A stretch of 55,679 nucleotides of DNA from Ophiostoma sp. CBS 140.51 (GCA_029298735.1 JANSLP010000222.1:1-55679), one strand, 5' to 3'. Counted from the stretch's first letter, positions 10,485 to 21,867 are shown. Numbers and translations are program-made. Notes: generated by a model from the sequence alone, not told the origin.

Positions 10485-10759
10485 TTAGTTGTGGTGCTCG
10501 TGCTCGTGCTCGTGGTGGCAGCGCTCCTCGCAGCGGTCTGAAAAGATTAGCATTTGTTCATTGCTTTTTGCGAATTTTGGACAGCATGCATAGATGACTT
10601 ACGGAACTCCTCCTCGCAGTGGTGCTCGCGGTGCTGGTGACGGGCACACTTGTTGCTCTCCTCGAGGCAGCGGTCAGTGCAGCCGCGCTGGATGTCGGCG
10701 ACAGCGGCGTGGGCCGTGGCAGCCAGGAAAAGGGTGGCAAGGATCTGAATGAACTTCAT
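10485..10759 (-). CDS. Small secreted six-cysteine protein with His-rich tail
   Basis: Exon 1 is 10603-10759 and exon 2 is 10485-10537, giving 69 aa. The 65-nt intron (10538-10602) has a GTAAGT donor, a TGCTAAT branch site and a TTTTCAG acceptor. Residues 1-18 form a clean signal peptide ending in AHA/AVA. The mature part of about 50 residues holds Cys27, 31, 38, 48, 55 and 59, with spacings 3-6-9-6-3, an exact mirror. It ends in an alternating His/Glu tail (residues 60-68). The paired Cx3C motifs resemble alpha-hairpinin-type disulfide-stapled helical hairpins; that is a structural inference, not a family match. It could be an effector, antimicrobial or metal-binding peptide. Read without splicing, the second Cx3C is lost. 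Convergent with the beta-mannosidase gene. Confidence 0.75.
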
Positions 10760-10796
10760 TTTTGTTGGTTGAAAAGTGTGGTCGGAGAGATGTCCC

Positions 10797-10821
10797 TGAA
10801 GATGAAGATGAAGATGAAGAT
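10797..10821. repeat. GAAGAT microsatellite in the leader of the cysteine-rich gene
   Basis: Four tandem copies of GAAGAT (CT-rich on the gene's strand) lie 40-60 nt upstream of the start codon, inside the probable 5' leader. Confidence 0.85.
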
Positions 10822-10896
10822 GCTTGATGAGATGCCGGAGAGTGCTTGTTGGGGTTGAAGTAGGAAAATGGTTGAATCAAGAGAGAACCACTGGCA

Positions 10897-10910
10897 GATA
10901 TTTATATTTG
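10897..10910 (-). promoter_or_regulatory. TATA box of the cysteine-rich secreted gene
   Basis: The minus strand reads CAAATATAAATATC about 140 nt upstream of the ATG, with the CT-rich repeat tract between. Position and sequence fit a TATA box. Confidence 0.5.
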
Positions 10911-13524
10911 AGAAATGAGGCTTTGATAGTTTGTTCAAAGAGCATCTACCCTCTTCAACTATACCGATATGAAGCCGGCCGGTCCTCAACTCTAGTGACG
11001 TTGGCCTGCTGTGTAGAGAGGCTTCGCTTCTCCAATATTAGAAGCACTTTATGAGGCGCTCATGGGAACGCCAGACACGGACACCTCCGCAAAGTGCAAA
11101 ATAGATGAATACAAGATAGGACAATTGAATGATTCCTTCAATACTCGGTCCTGTAGCCATGTAATAGCCATCTATTTTTCCTCCTCATCAATAATCACGT
11201 CCACATTGTAGACGTATCAGCGCCACCCGTTGGACAATCTATCAAAATGCAAATCTCACCAAATCCGTTCAAGAGGAACGATCCTACCGGGAAAACAGAC
11301 TTGAAGTCCCAGGAAACAAATCAAGCTTATGTAGATCATATCACTTAGAATAAAGGAAAGCGTGTGCTGTAAGAGTCTCTTCTAGTTTGATTATTTTGAC
11401 CGTCGTCGTCATGATCACCAACAGTGTCTACCTGGCCGGTTGTCCGTTTCTTGGCTTCTTGGCTCTCTTTATGTTTCTTGGCTACTCACCATAAAATACG
11501 TGCTTCGTTACCGGATCGGCGAAAAGAGGGCGTGGCAGGGACAGGAAAAGGCTTATTTGACTGACTCTCATATGTCTCCGGGGACGCTACTGCCCTCTCT
11601 TTTTCTTCCAAGAGATTTCCTTTCTCCCAATTCTCGCCAAGATTACCACGCCGGGCGGCAGAGGATAAAATAAGGTATTGTGGTGGGAGGGTGAAGAAGG
11701 TGGCATTGATCGTGGTTAAACCGGAAGAAAGGGCACGTTGTGAGAACAGGCTTAGCACCATCTCTTCCTCCCAGATCCAGATCCGGGGTGTTTTTACCAA
11801 TGAAAAGCTGACAGGATAATGAGGTCAGCCACAGGGTATCATCATAAGAGATTCGAATTTCCTATACTCCGACATTAAGCTTAAAGTCAAACGGGATAGC
11901 CGAGGTCGAGTCAGGACACTCAGGGCAGGTTAAGATGCAGCATGACGTTCGTGCCGGGGGAATGGCAAAGATTGGATGAGGATAAAAATATGCTACGCTA
12001 GAAAGTCACAGGGTCCGGTAAATAGCAAACAAATCTGTGCGAGCAGAATCCTACAATCTAGCCAACAACACTATATGTTATGATAAAGCAAAGAGGATTC
12101 AAAAGGAATAAGACGTTGTTTATTCACTTTCAGAAATCGCCAGCAACTTTCTCCAAACGAGCTACGCCTTCCGCGCTTATCGTTTTGGAATACTTTTTCA
12201 TATATGAAAATATGCTCGTGAGAGGTTCCTTTATTCTAGGCCCGCTTTTCTATTTCTTTTAGCCCTTCGTGTAGCATCCTCCCTGTTGGGTCGTGATCCA
12301 AGCGGCCATGTAGTGAGAGCGTGAGACAGTCTAATATGTACAGAGTTTGTTTATGATCACAAGGGCTGCACATACGATAGTAGTTTTCTGCAGTTTTAGT
12401 GCCTTCCGGCCATGCTCCTCTTCATTACTTGATCCAATCTGTTGCTTCTAAACTTCTCATTTCTGGGGTCTTGGCATCAGTGTCGGAACATCGTTTAAAA
12501 TGTTATTTTTGTATAAAATAAGACATGGGACCGAAAACGACTCATTTTTAAGGAGGCGAAGAACTATGTAGGAGCGGCTACCTGTTCGCGGTTGACGGCC
12601 GTGAGGAGTAAGGAGTAATTTGAAAAGCATGTCATCCACGAAAGGCAGTAACCGGGAGATGTGGTACGTAGAACGTCGAATTAAGCTTAACTGGCATTGC
12701 CTCTCTCTTATAACGTGTAGATATTTTAGGCCAGAAGACAGACACGTTTGTTTTGGGAGCTACGTGGATAGAACGTTTCTCACACCTCCAAACTCTTTTA
12801 GTCTTGTCAGGACAAGCTTTGAGGATTTCATCTTGGCTGCGGAAGCCAAGATGCCACGCTTTCTCATTCCATTCATCCCATACCGCCTGAGCATACCGGC
12901 ACCGACGTCGGCAAAAGCAAAAGGTTGTTGATGTTTTGGAGGATTATCGCCAAGACGGACATCGTGAGATTCACAAGAAACGCACTCTTGTAGGAAAGGT
13001 GCCAAGATTGGAGGCGTTGCTTGTTATATAGCCAAGACGGTCGAGTCGTGAGCGACCAAAGAAGCAGCCCAAGGAGCGAGGGTCTTACGTGGTCTCATAT
13101 ACATTCATATTTGCTACCACACAATAGAGCACGAGTAGACACGGTCCATTCAGATGGCGGGGACGCCGAGACATTGAGATACGAGTGTATGAGAGAAGTA
13201 CGTGAACGGGTTTTATTACGTTCGTGATGACGTTGGCCTGATCTGAATTAAAATGGTTGTCTATTTACATTCTAGTCTAACATGTCAGTTGCATTTTACT
13301 CGCTTTCTCAAATATTTTTAGTTACTAAAATCTTTACGGGAGAAATGAATTCAGTGCATATATATCACATAAAATAGACATGATTTTGTGGTAAGTCATA
13401 ACGTTAAAAAATCAATTCTAGATAAAAACAATCCCTAAATGGCCTTCAAAAATATGCGGCATTTGTCAAAAAATATATAAAAAAGAAGAAGAAAGATTCA
13501 TAAAAGTTGAAAAAAGAAGAGAGT
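10911..13524. other. Gene-poor 2.6 kb stretch
   Basis: No convincing gene, tRNA or transposon end is seen. All open frames are under about 105 codons and lack domain motifs. The part from about 13240 to 13520 is conspicuously A/T-rich and is the 3' flank of the Kelch/BTB gene. A decayed element cannot be excluded, but no terminal repeats or coding relics were recognised. Confidence 0.45.
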
Positions 13525-16500
13525 TCAACCACTGGCAATGCCTAGACCGACACGCGCATTGTTCGGTCCCGCCATACCAGTGTTGGTGCCCGTGCGCTCC
13601 CGCAGCCGACGGCCCTCCATGAGGCCCTTGAGACCGCGCTTCTGGAGGCCAATGACGCTGCTGAGCTCGCCGCTCCAGACCTCGCGCTGGCCGCGCTCGC
13701 TGTTGTCACCCATCTCGGAGCTCCACTCGGAGCCAGAGACGCTTGTGGTGGCACTCAGCTCGCCGCTGCTGGGACGGGCCGCGCTGCCGCTGGCAGTCGA
13801 AGAGGCAGTGGATGTGTTGATCTGCAGGCCGGCCGTGCGCGCGGCCAGACCGCTGGCATCGCTGCCCGGTAGCTGTTGATCGCTCTGGGATTGCGATGGT
13901 GACTGCATGGTCGGGTCTAGAGGGCTGAGCACATCGAGACCACTGGGGACGAAGAAGTTGGGGTTGAGGGTGCCGTCGATGCCACGTCCACCACCAGCGG
14001 CCATGGCCGTTGCGTTGAACACGGCTGCGGCATTGCGGCTGTCCAGCAGAGCGTGAAGGCGCTCGACAACGGCCTCCAGGAGACCGTCGATACGGTACGG
14101 GCGCGCGATCTGCAGCAGAGAGCACAGAATCTGCGGCGTGCAGAGCTGGTTGGCAGGTGACGGGAGAGAGCTGGTGTACAGGAAGTGGAGCAGAGCTTGC
14201 ACCGTGAGGTAAGTATGCGGAAGGTAGAGGCAGCGAGGGCGGCTGTTGGGCGGGAGAGTCCGTGGTGTTGGTGCGGTGTTGATTGTGGCGGGATCAACAG
14301 CGGGCGACATGGGGCCAACGTTCACGGCTGAGATTCCGGACAAGCTGGTACCGGGTGTGCTTGGTGGCTTGCCGATGGAGCTGCTGGAGTTGGTCATCTG
14401 TGAGCCCATGGACATGGTACTCTCCATGGTGTTGCGGCTCGATGGCGTGATGGTGATGCTCGAACTGCGCATCGCCGAGACCGGGGTGGAGCGCACACCA
14501 GATGGCTCACTGCCGTCTTGTGTGGCCGTGCCTTCTCGCAGAAGCTGCACAAAGTACGGGCCCCAGCGGCGAGCCACGATGCGGCTGTTCACTGGGATAC
14601 GCTCGCCGCCAATACACAAGATGTCCATATCGGCCAGCTCACGCATCGCCAGCGCCTTCTCGCCGAGGTCCTCGGAAGCCCGAGAGTGGAAACGGCCACC
14701 AGCTGTCGAGCCTGCCTTGCGCGCCAGGCTGAGGCCAGGGTTTGTGTACGGGCTGCTCGCGGAGACAAAGCCAGACATGGGTGTCGTCTTGCGCGGGTTG
14801 TCGTAGAAGCCAAACGCCTCGAGCTCGACCATGCAAACGTTTGTAAAGTTAATACGGCGGTGGTTGTAGTCGTCGACGAGGCTGCGCTTGCGGTTACCCA
14901 GGATGACAAACGAGTTCCTCCGGTTCCAGAGCACACCACGGTTCCAACTGCCCTGGCTAAAGACACTGCCACCGGCATCGATCCGCGACCAGGTCAAGTT
15001 CCGCAGGTCAAGGGCCCATAGGGCGTACTCTTGCTTAGAGCTTGTCAGGTACGTGCCGCTAACCACAAAGTGCGTGTCGATGACGCCGCCGTTGGGGAAC
15101 CGCAGACCGGGAGGCGTGTAGGTGCCGGCCATGGGCTTTTCGGTGAGGGTTCCGTCGGGTGACCGAATCTGCAGCTCGAGCTTCACGTCGAGGAAGTTGT
15201 AGTTGGAGTACACGAGCATAGACGAGCCGGGTTCGCGAGCTTCTTGGCTGATGCCGCCCATTTCTGGACGGATGTTGGGGTTGGCGTTTGGTGCGTTGGC
15301 GCGGCCGATGCGGGCGGTGACGGAGGGCGGGAGGGGCGCAACAACACTACGGTAGGCACCGCAGCTCTTGCCCAGAGGCTCAGTCGACGTCCACTTGAGA
15401 CTGCGTAGGTTGAAGACACTGATCTGCTCAATGTAGTGGTTGGCACCATCTTGACCACCCACGACAATCATCTCTGCGCCGCCCGTGCCGTCAATGTTAA
15501 TGCCGATACGGCCTTCGTTGGTGCCTGTCGAGGGGTTGTGTTGCAGAGCCGAGAGTGGTGCACGGTGGGAGCTGAAGGTGGCGGAGGAAGGAAGGATACA
15601 GGCGCAGTGGGCATAGCGGCCCTGCGGTGTTTCTTGTGTCTGGATGTAGGTCCACTTCTTGGTCGGGACGTCGTAAATGTAGATGTCTGACATGACGGTC
15701 ACGTCTTGTTGCTGGTCCTGTGGCGAACTGCCGTTGGCGCTCTGTTGTGGCGACATGCCACCATAGCAGACCATCTTGGAGTCGCCCAAAGCACACATGG
15801 AGTGGAAATATCTTGGTGGTGGGATGTCGCCCGAAGTCTCCAGCTTTGTCCAGTGGCGGCGGATGAGGTCGAGTTCGTACAGATCGGACGTGAGCGATGC
15901 CGGTCGGCTTCTTGACAATATCCGTCCACCAAAGACGTACAGTTTGTCACCGAGAATCGTGGTCGTGGCACCGACAAGGGGGTGCGGTTCCCGGCCGGTT
16001 GTTCTGTGGACGTTGCACATCAGACCCGAAAGATGCGCAGACGAGCCGCCACTTTGTTGGGGAGGGTTGGCGTTGCCGCCGGATGCGGCCTGATTGGAGC
16101 CACCGCCGGGCGTACCGCGTGATGAGGATTGAGGTTGTGGTGATGGGCCGGCCGAGAGCGGTCCGTTGTTTCGTGATGCCATATTGTGGCGTTCGTCGTC
16201 CGTTATACTTGACTGGCTGTTGTTCATGCTGGGGTCCATGCCGATGGCCGGGGAGGGACCGGCGCCGGCATTGTTGGGCTGGTAGTAGCCCTGCTCGGCG
16301 GACGAGGCCGAGTCCATGGTGCTGGTTCGACTGTTGTCCATGTTATAGCTATTATTGTAGTGGTTGTAGTCGTCGTCTTCCGCGTCGGAACTTTGTATGG
16401 AGGCAAGGCTCCCGCTGGACGCAGCGAAGCGTATTTGGGAGGAGGCGGGACCGGGGGTGGCAGAGGAGAGGAGAGGGAAACTTGGAGGGGCTTGTGGCGG

Positions 16501-16860
16501 TTGTGGTAAAGGTTTTTCGAGACTGTTCTGCAAGCTTAAGCTGCGTGCATGCTGATAGTGCGATGGAGAAGGGCGATATCCAGAGATGGGCGCGGATCCT
16601 AATGGTTGGTCTTCGGAGCCCGGTGCGTACGGCTTGAGTACAAACTGGGACGGCGGAGGAGGAGAGTTACGGTGGGTGGTTGCAGACTGTCGTGTGAAGC
16701 GGGAGAGCTCGTCACGGCCTGGTGTGGTCTTTTTGAATCCGCGGTAGACGCCAGAGAAGAGGTCGGCTGTTGATTTGGCGGACTGAAGAGCTCGATGATC
16801 GTCGGTTTCCGAGTCGAAATAGCGAGAGTCGCTGTCGTCGTGCTCCGAGTAGCTGTCCAT
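13525..16860 (-). CDS. Kelch-repeat and BTB/POZ protein (possibly Ral2-like)
   Basis: Single exon, 1111 aa. Residues 1-275 are Ser/Asn/Gln/Pro-rich. A Kelch beta-propeller occupies about 290-570, with LYVFGG, MVCYGG and MIVVGGQ blades and DLYELDL / DIYIYDV strands. A BTB/POZ domain follows but is split: its first strand block (DILCIGGERIPVNS, about 742-775) is separated by a Ser/Thr-rich insert of about 100 residues from the helical part (CLYLPHTYLTVQALLHFLYTSSLP, from about 876, through about 960). The tail is Ser/Gly-rich. Kelch+BTB proteins act as adaptors; in fungi this layout recalls S. pombe Ral2, an activator of Ras1, but that assignment is tentative. A CTAAC box lies just before the ATG and a CAG just after it, so an upstream first exon is possible though unproven. 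Confidence 0.85.
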   Translation of the reverse strand: MDSYSEHDDSDSRYFDSETDDHRALQSAKSTADLFSGVYRGFKKTTPGRDELSRFTRQSATTHRNSPPPPSQFVLKPYAPGSEDQPLGSAPISGYRPSPSHYQHARSLSLQNSLEKPLPQPPQAPPSFPLLSSATPGPASSQIRFAASSGSLASIQSSDAEDDDYNHYNNSYNMDNSRTSTMDSASSAEQGYYQPNNAGAGPSPAIGMDPSMNNSQSSITDDERHNMASRNNGPLSAGPSPQPQSSSRGTPGGGSNQAASGGNANPPQQSGGSSAHLSGLMCNVHRTTGREPHPLVGATTTILGDKLYVFGGRILSRSRPASLTSDLYELDLIRRHWTKLETSGDIPPPRYFHSMCALGDSKMVCYGGMSPQQSANGSSPQDQQQDVTVMSDIYIYDVPTKKWTYIQTQETPQGRYAHCACILPSSATFSSHRAPLSALQHNPSTGTNEGRIGINIDGTGGAEMIVVGGQDGANHYIEQISVFNLRSLKWTSTEPLGKSCGAYRSVVAPLPPSVTARIGRANAPNANPNIRPEMGGISQEAREPGSSMLVYSNYNFLDVKLELQIRSPDGTLTEKPMAGTYTPPGLRFPNGGVIDTHFVVSGTYLTSSKQEYALWALDLRNLTWSRIDAGGSVFSQGSWNRGVLWNRRNSFVILGNRKRSLVDDYNHRRINFTNVCMVELEAFGFYDNPRKTTPMSGFVSASSPYTNPGLSLARKAGSTAGGRFHSRASEDLGEKALAMRELADMDILCIGGERIPVNSRIVARRWGPYFVQLLREGTATQDGSEPSGVRSTPVSAMRSSSITITPSSRNTMESTMSMGSQMTNSSSSIGKPPSTPGTSLSGISAVNVGPMSPAVDPATINTAPTPRTLPPNSRPRCLYLPHTYLTVQALLHFLYTSSLPSPANQLCTPQILCSLLQIARPYRIDGLLEAVVERLHALLDSRNAAAVFNATAMAAGGGRGIDGTLNPNFFVPSGLDVLSPLDPTMQSPSQSQSDQQLPGSDASGLAARTAGLQINTSTASSTASGSAARPSSGELSATTSVSGSEWSSEMGDNSERGQREVWSGELSSVIGLQKRGLKGLMEGRRLRERTGTNTGMAGPNNARVGLGIASG

Positions 16861-19800
16861 GTTGAGTTAGCTTTACTGAAGACAAGTTCTGCAGCAAGGT
16901 CTTCTTCCTCTGTCGTCCTGGACAGTCCACGATGTCTCGTTCGCGTTGAGCTTTTTCAAACAGAAAATATGTGACCAAGAGGGAGGTGACGAAGGAAGTG
17001 AAGGGAAAGACAACAATGGAGGTAAGGTGCAAGGCGAGGAGCAAAAAAAACCAAATAAGGGGAGAAGGGCAAGGATGCAGGGCTAGCGTGGAAGCAAGGC
17101 GGATGACGTTGGAAAGGCTCTGTCTCCCAAGATCGGCAGGACGAGCGGTCCAGGGGTACACAACAAAGAGGTGGGAAGCTTGCCAGCGGAACGATGTATC
17201 ACACCCCGGAAGAGTAGCTACATGAAGATGTTTCCTCAAGGTAGGATTCTCCGTTGAGGTGTGGATCGTAGCTGCGAGTCGACGAAAATAACTAGGGAGC
17301 CCTGGCTTTCTCGAAGAAGAATAGGGAGACCTTGTAATTCTCACGAAGGAGGGACATGTGAAGAGAGAGAAAGAGGGAAGAAAGAGAGGAGCACATTAGG
17401 AAGCGACAGGAGGATGAGGGAGGACGTTGAGCAGGAAGGACGTGGAGATGGAGAAAGCTAGGCAACCCAGGGCGTCTAGCGGGCTTCCAGAACCTGTCTT
17501 GGAAGACAAGGGTTCGATAGAGGGAAAAGAAAAAAAGACTGGGGATACGGGGGAAGGTTACGAAGTCAAAAAGCAGCAAGCAGAAAAACGCAAAAGGGGG
17601 CGAACGGGGCAAGAGGGAAAGAGGAAATCAAAGAGGCGCGAGCGTACCTTGTAAAAATGGTTGAAAGAAAACAAATATCAGCTAGAACAACGGTGGAAGT
17701 CCCACAGGTATGGTTCGTTTCCCGCCGTACCTATATTTCGGTATCTTAAGGTCAAATCTCGTTCGGTTTGGCGTTGCAGCGAGCAATTTCGGGCGACTTG
17801 GCCGTGGTTCTTGTGGCTCTGTTCGTTGCCTTTCTCGGAAACCTGCCTGCTGCGTTTGCAGGTTCCTTTGCGTTGTTTGCGAACGGAAGGGGATGGATGC
17901 AGGAGCAAGTAACAGGTACGGTGGGTGTGGGTTGCAGGCCGAGAGGAGGCGGCGAGCGGAGCGAAGGAGGGAAAGAGGATGCGAAAGACTGGGTCTCGAG
18001 AGCGAGGTTCAGAGAGAAGTCAAAAGACCTGGCAGCCGTAGAACGAAGGGACAAGAGTACGTACTCTTGTCACTTTGACTTCGTGCAGATGCAGGCAGAA
18101 AAAGGAGAAAGACGAGAGAGAAAAAAGGACGGAGTGGTCCCGCCGGATGCTGATCGCACAGACGTTCCTTGGAAGGGTTGATGGTGGTGGAGGGGAATGG
18201 CAAGGAGGGGCCGTGGGTGCACGAGACAAAGGGCGCACGAGAAGATGGAGAAACGGCGAGATGTTGACTCAAAGTACGTCGGATGTCTCTCGTCGTTTGG
18301 GACGGCCTTGCTGGGCGAGAAGTTGTAGCGTCTAGCAAAAGGTTACGAAGGAGGAACAATGGCCGTGAGAAGGTGAGAAGGGTGAGCAGCGTCGAGCAGG
18401 ATGTGGGCCAGGAGGAGCAAAAGGCGGGTCGAGTCGAGGGGCTTGGCTGGCTGGAACTAGGATCGCGCTGGAGACGAGGCGTCTTGGGCGTTGAGAAAAG
18501 AAGGAATTACGACGTATTCTGGCGCGAGGTACGAGGTATTTCGTATTCTGGGCGTTTGCGGATGGCTCTGGGCGCAAACGAGAGAGACTGACAGAAACAC
18601 GACGTGCTTCGCGACCGCGTGGCGACGTTGCTTCCGGAGCAGGTTTGTTTGGCGGATTGGGCGAACGGGAGATTCCCCTTTTTCGACTGCGGATGGTCAA
18701 TTTATTCGGTCTAGACCAGGGGAAGGGTCAAAAAGAAGGGTCGTGGTTCGTGGAGGGGAAGGAGAAGAAAAAAGGGGCACGAGAAAATATGTGCGCTGTG
18801 ACCAAGTGAGGAGGGGAGAGGACGCGGAGGCAAATGCACGTGTGCGTGCATGCGAGAGAGCTACAGACGATGGCGAGCGAGAGTTTGGCAGAAGCGGGAG
18901 AGTCGAAGATGATGTAGGAAAAGGAGGAGGGAGGTTTGAAGAAAGGAGGTTAAAGAGCGGTTGAGGCTGCAGCTTCCGTGCCGTTCGAGGTCGACGACTG
19001 GCTCGAGTTTGCTCCTTCCTTTTGTGCTGTCTGATTCTGTCGCGCACTTTCCGTTTTTGAACGTTGGGGATCGGTTCCTGTCAAGAGGGGCTCTCGGTGG
19101 GTTGAAAGGGGGGTTCTTGCCTTTCGGTGGGAGGAGAGAGCGATAATCAGGGCGCCAGACGGGAAGGTGCGATGGGCTGGACTAGCACCTGAAGCTTCAC
19201 ACTTCTACGGGGCTGCAGCGAACTCTGGGCTACTACTGGATAGGCCCAGCGATCCAGGGCTCCTGGAGCAGCTGGAGATTGCTGGCCCTGGCTGGCGGTT
19301 TCCCTTTTGGTGCAATTTGTGGAGACGCACGGGGCATCTAGGCAATTCACAAGGCACAAGAAGAGGAAGGAAGGGGTCCCAAAACGGACGTTGATTGGCT
19401 GTGCTGGCCTGGGACCGCAAAGATGAAGAAGGAACGAACAAAGCAAAAGAGCACCCGACCATGGGCGGCTGGCGGTGGTTGCTGCCATTTTCAATTTTGG
19501 CCATTCTGGATGCAGAAAGAAATGTGCACATATATTTCGCCGCAACGTCGCCGCAAGGGGTGCTCTTTACTCCTAGTTGATTTGCTGGCTGGCGCCAATC
19601 ATGTGGGTGTCGGTACTGCACAGAGATCCTTTGACGAGGAAATCTGCGAGGGGGCACGGACGGAGTGAGGGAATCAACACGAAGGTCAGCGAGCGGCAAT
19701 GAAGGATGTGTGCACCATGGAAGCAATTCTCCATGGTCGATACAGCGACAAGGACTGCCATGGCCGAATTTTGAGTTCTTCGACTCCTTTGAATTTTTGA

Positions 19801-20872
19801 ACATCTTCTGATCTCTACAGCCCTGCCTCTTCATCCTTGTGATTTTCCTCCGACAGAACGCTGCCGTTGTTTCATGAATTTGAATACAGGACCGAAAGAC
19901 CTGTCTGGACAGTCATGATCCTTGGCTTTGGCCTTGTGCTGGCCCCGGCGACCCTTGCGTCTGCCTGTGAGGGCATGCCTGGCCCGCTGTCTTGTTTGCC
20001 TGCCAGCCTGCCAGTCCTGCCATTCCCAATGCCACGAGGCGTCGGTGCGCCCTGTGCAAACCCTGTCCTTTGGGCGCCAGTGCTCGCTTTTTTGTTCTGG
20101 TCTTTTTCGTCCCAGGCACATGGCTAGGGTGTTCAGGCACGACGAGCAAAAGGCCCGCTCTTTAACCACAGGGGTGCACGATTGGGCTGGAACAGTCATC
20201 GGCCATCAAGAAAAGCCTCAGATTACATACCGGCTTGTGGATTTCGACATGATGGTGCGACAACGAGCGTGAGATGTCAACGGTGGATGCGGGACAAACA
20301 TAATTCTGATGAACGAACATGAACCCAAAGCCAGAGGAAACAACATGTCAGTCGACAGTCAACTTTGATTCCCAACGCACAGCCCATCTTTGGTACACAA
20401 AAACGGTCCTCCACGATTCGTTCCGTGTTTCAGCCCTGTGAACAGCCGGCAACACCCTCGTTTCAAAGAGCGCAGACTTGCAGATAGACGTCACAAGAAA
20501 GATGCCGTTGATTGTTTTCGTCATTGAGAGCACAAGAGATCCTGCGTGGGGCGGGGTGATTTCCGTTCCCCTCCGTTCTGTTTCGGCGTCAGGATGGGCC
20601 TTGTTCTGTCGGTGGCCGGGCTTCAAAGATCATAAAGCGAGGATTTTCCGGCCTCTGATGGTATTTCTCGGCTTATTTGGCAGCGAGTCACTGATCACAA
20701 ATTAAGCATCTTGACAGTGTTTGTGTGTTCTTCTTGGTATTCTTTTTTTATTTCATTAACGTGGGAGGTTTCCTCTACCCAATTGCATACAAAAAATCTC
20801 GGGATATAGAATAAAAGATCGAGCCGTCACGTCGCAATTTTTGTAGAAAGGAAAGTACAAAACGTCAATCGC
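16861..20872. other. 4 kb non-coding region upstream of the Kelch/BTB gene, purine-biased strand
   Basis: From about 16970 to 18960 the plus strand is dominated by G and A (for example 17361-17394 and 18070-18130), so the Kelch gene's own strand is C/T-rich. Many open frames run through it because of this composition, but they are Arg/Glu/Lys/Gly low-complexity translations without motifs. From about 19000 to 20870 composition is more mixed and nothing is recognised. The left half fits a very long leader or promoter, possibly with unseen 5' introns. Confidence 0.5.
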
Positions 20873-21687
20873 TTAAGCAGCCGAGGTCTTGTCCTTGGGC
20901 AGCGGGGTGAAGCGCAGGTAAGGCTTGACAATGCGGACCTCGGGGAACAGGGCCTTGGCGTCCTCGGTCTTTACGCTGGGGTGGACAATGACGTCGTCAC
21001 CGGGAACCCAGTTGATGGGGGTGGTGACCTTGTTCTTGTCGCCGGTCTGGAGGGAGTCGACAATGCGCAGGACCTCGGCCGAGTTGCGGCCAGTCGAGGC
21101 CGGGTACGACAGGATCGTGCGGATGGTCTTCTTGGGGTCAATGATGAAAACGGAGCGGATGGTGAAAGCAATGCCCTTGGAGTCGACGTTGGTGGTGTCC
21201 TGGTAGTCGAGCATGTCGTACAGGTAAGCGACCTTGCGCTCCTTGTCGGCAATGATGGGGAAGCTGACGAGCGAGCCAGTGACCTCGTTAATGTCCTTGA
21301 TCCAGCCCTCGTGCGAGCCCAGGGTGTTGGCCGACAGGCCAATCAGCTTGGTGCCGCGCTTGGTGAACTCGGGCTCCAGGCGGGCGAACTCGCCGAGCTC
21401 CGTGGTGCACACGGGAGTGTAGTCCTCGGGGTGCGAGAACAGGACAACCCAGTTGTCGCCGATGAACTCGTGGAAGTCGATGGCGCCGTTGGTGGTGTCG
21501 GCCTTGAAGTTGGGGGCGACGGTGCCCAGGCGGATACTGAGAGAGGGTTAGCTGGTGTCCTGGTGGTCTGAGAAACGAGATGGAGCTGAAATGGGCTTGC
21601 CATCTCATCCCTCAATCTCATCTTTTCGTTTGTCAGCAGACGAGCCGCCCCGGTTTGTACTTACGGTGCGGGTCTCTCCTCAGCCAT
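20873..21687 (-). CDS. 1-Cys peroxiredoxin (Prx6/Prx1 type)
   Basis: Reduces hydrogen peroxide and organic peroxides. Exon 1 is 21665-21687 (encoding MAEERPA and two bases of the next codon) and exon 2 is 20873-21536, giving 228 aa. The 128-nt intron (21537-21664) has a GTAAGT donor, a GCTAAC branch site and a CTCTCAG acceptor. Key motifs are FSHPEDYTPVCTTE with peroxidatic Cys51, the Thr48 and Arg131-region residues of the active site, and the long C-terminal arm of the Prx6 class (GDDVIVHPS and an LRFTPLP end). There is no long presequence, so a cytosolic location is more likely than the mitochondrial one of yeast Prx1. It follows a CT-rich leader with a TATA-like element. Family assignment is firm. 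Confidence 0.93.
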
Positions 21688-21769
21688 TGTGAAGGTTGTG
21701 TGTTAGTTTGTGGGTGAAAAGGGGTATAAAGAAGATGCGGTTGAGGTTGATGAGAAAAGGTATCTCAGT

Positions 21770-21832
21770 GGGGAAGAAGAGAAGAAGGAGAGAAGAGAAG
21801 AGAAGAAGAGGGGAGAAGAGGAAGCTTTCAAC
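21770..21832. repeat. GA-rich (CT-rich on gene strand) tract in the peroxiredoxin leader
   Basis: Imperfect GAGAA/GAAGA repeats about 85-145 nt upstream of the peroxiredoxin ATG. On the transcribed sense strand this is a polypyrimidine tract of the kind often seen near transcription starts of highly expressed fungal genes. Confidence 0.7.
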
Positions 21833-21867
21833 TTTTGCAAGCCGGGCTGGGCGGCGCGGTTTCTACT

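Noticed and set aside
10911..13524. Possible RIP-mutated transposon relic
   Set aside because: Part of it is AT-rich, but I found no transposase or reverse-transcriptase relic, terminal repeats or clear TpA excess that can be judged by eye. A RIP-index calculation would be needed.
17661..18964. Several plus-strand frames of 80-160 codons in the purine-rich region
   Set aside because: They stay open because of skewed base composition; translations are Arg/Glu/Gly/Lys low-complexity with no conserved pattern.
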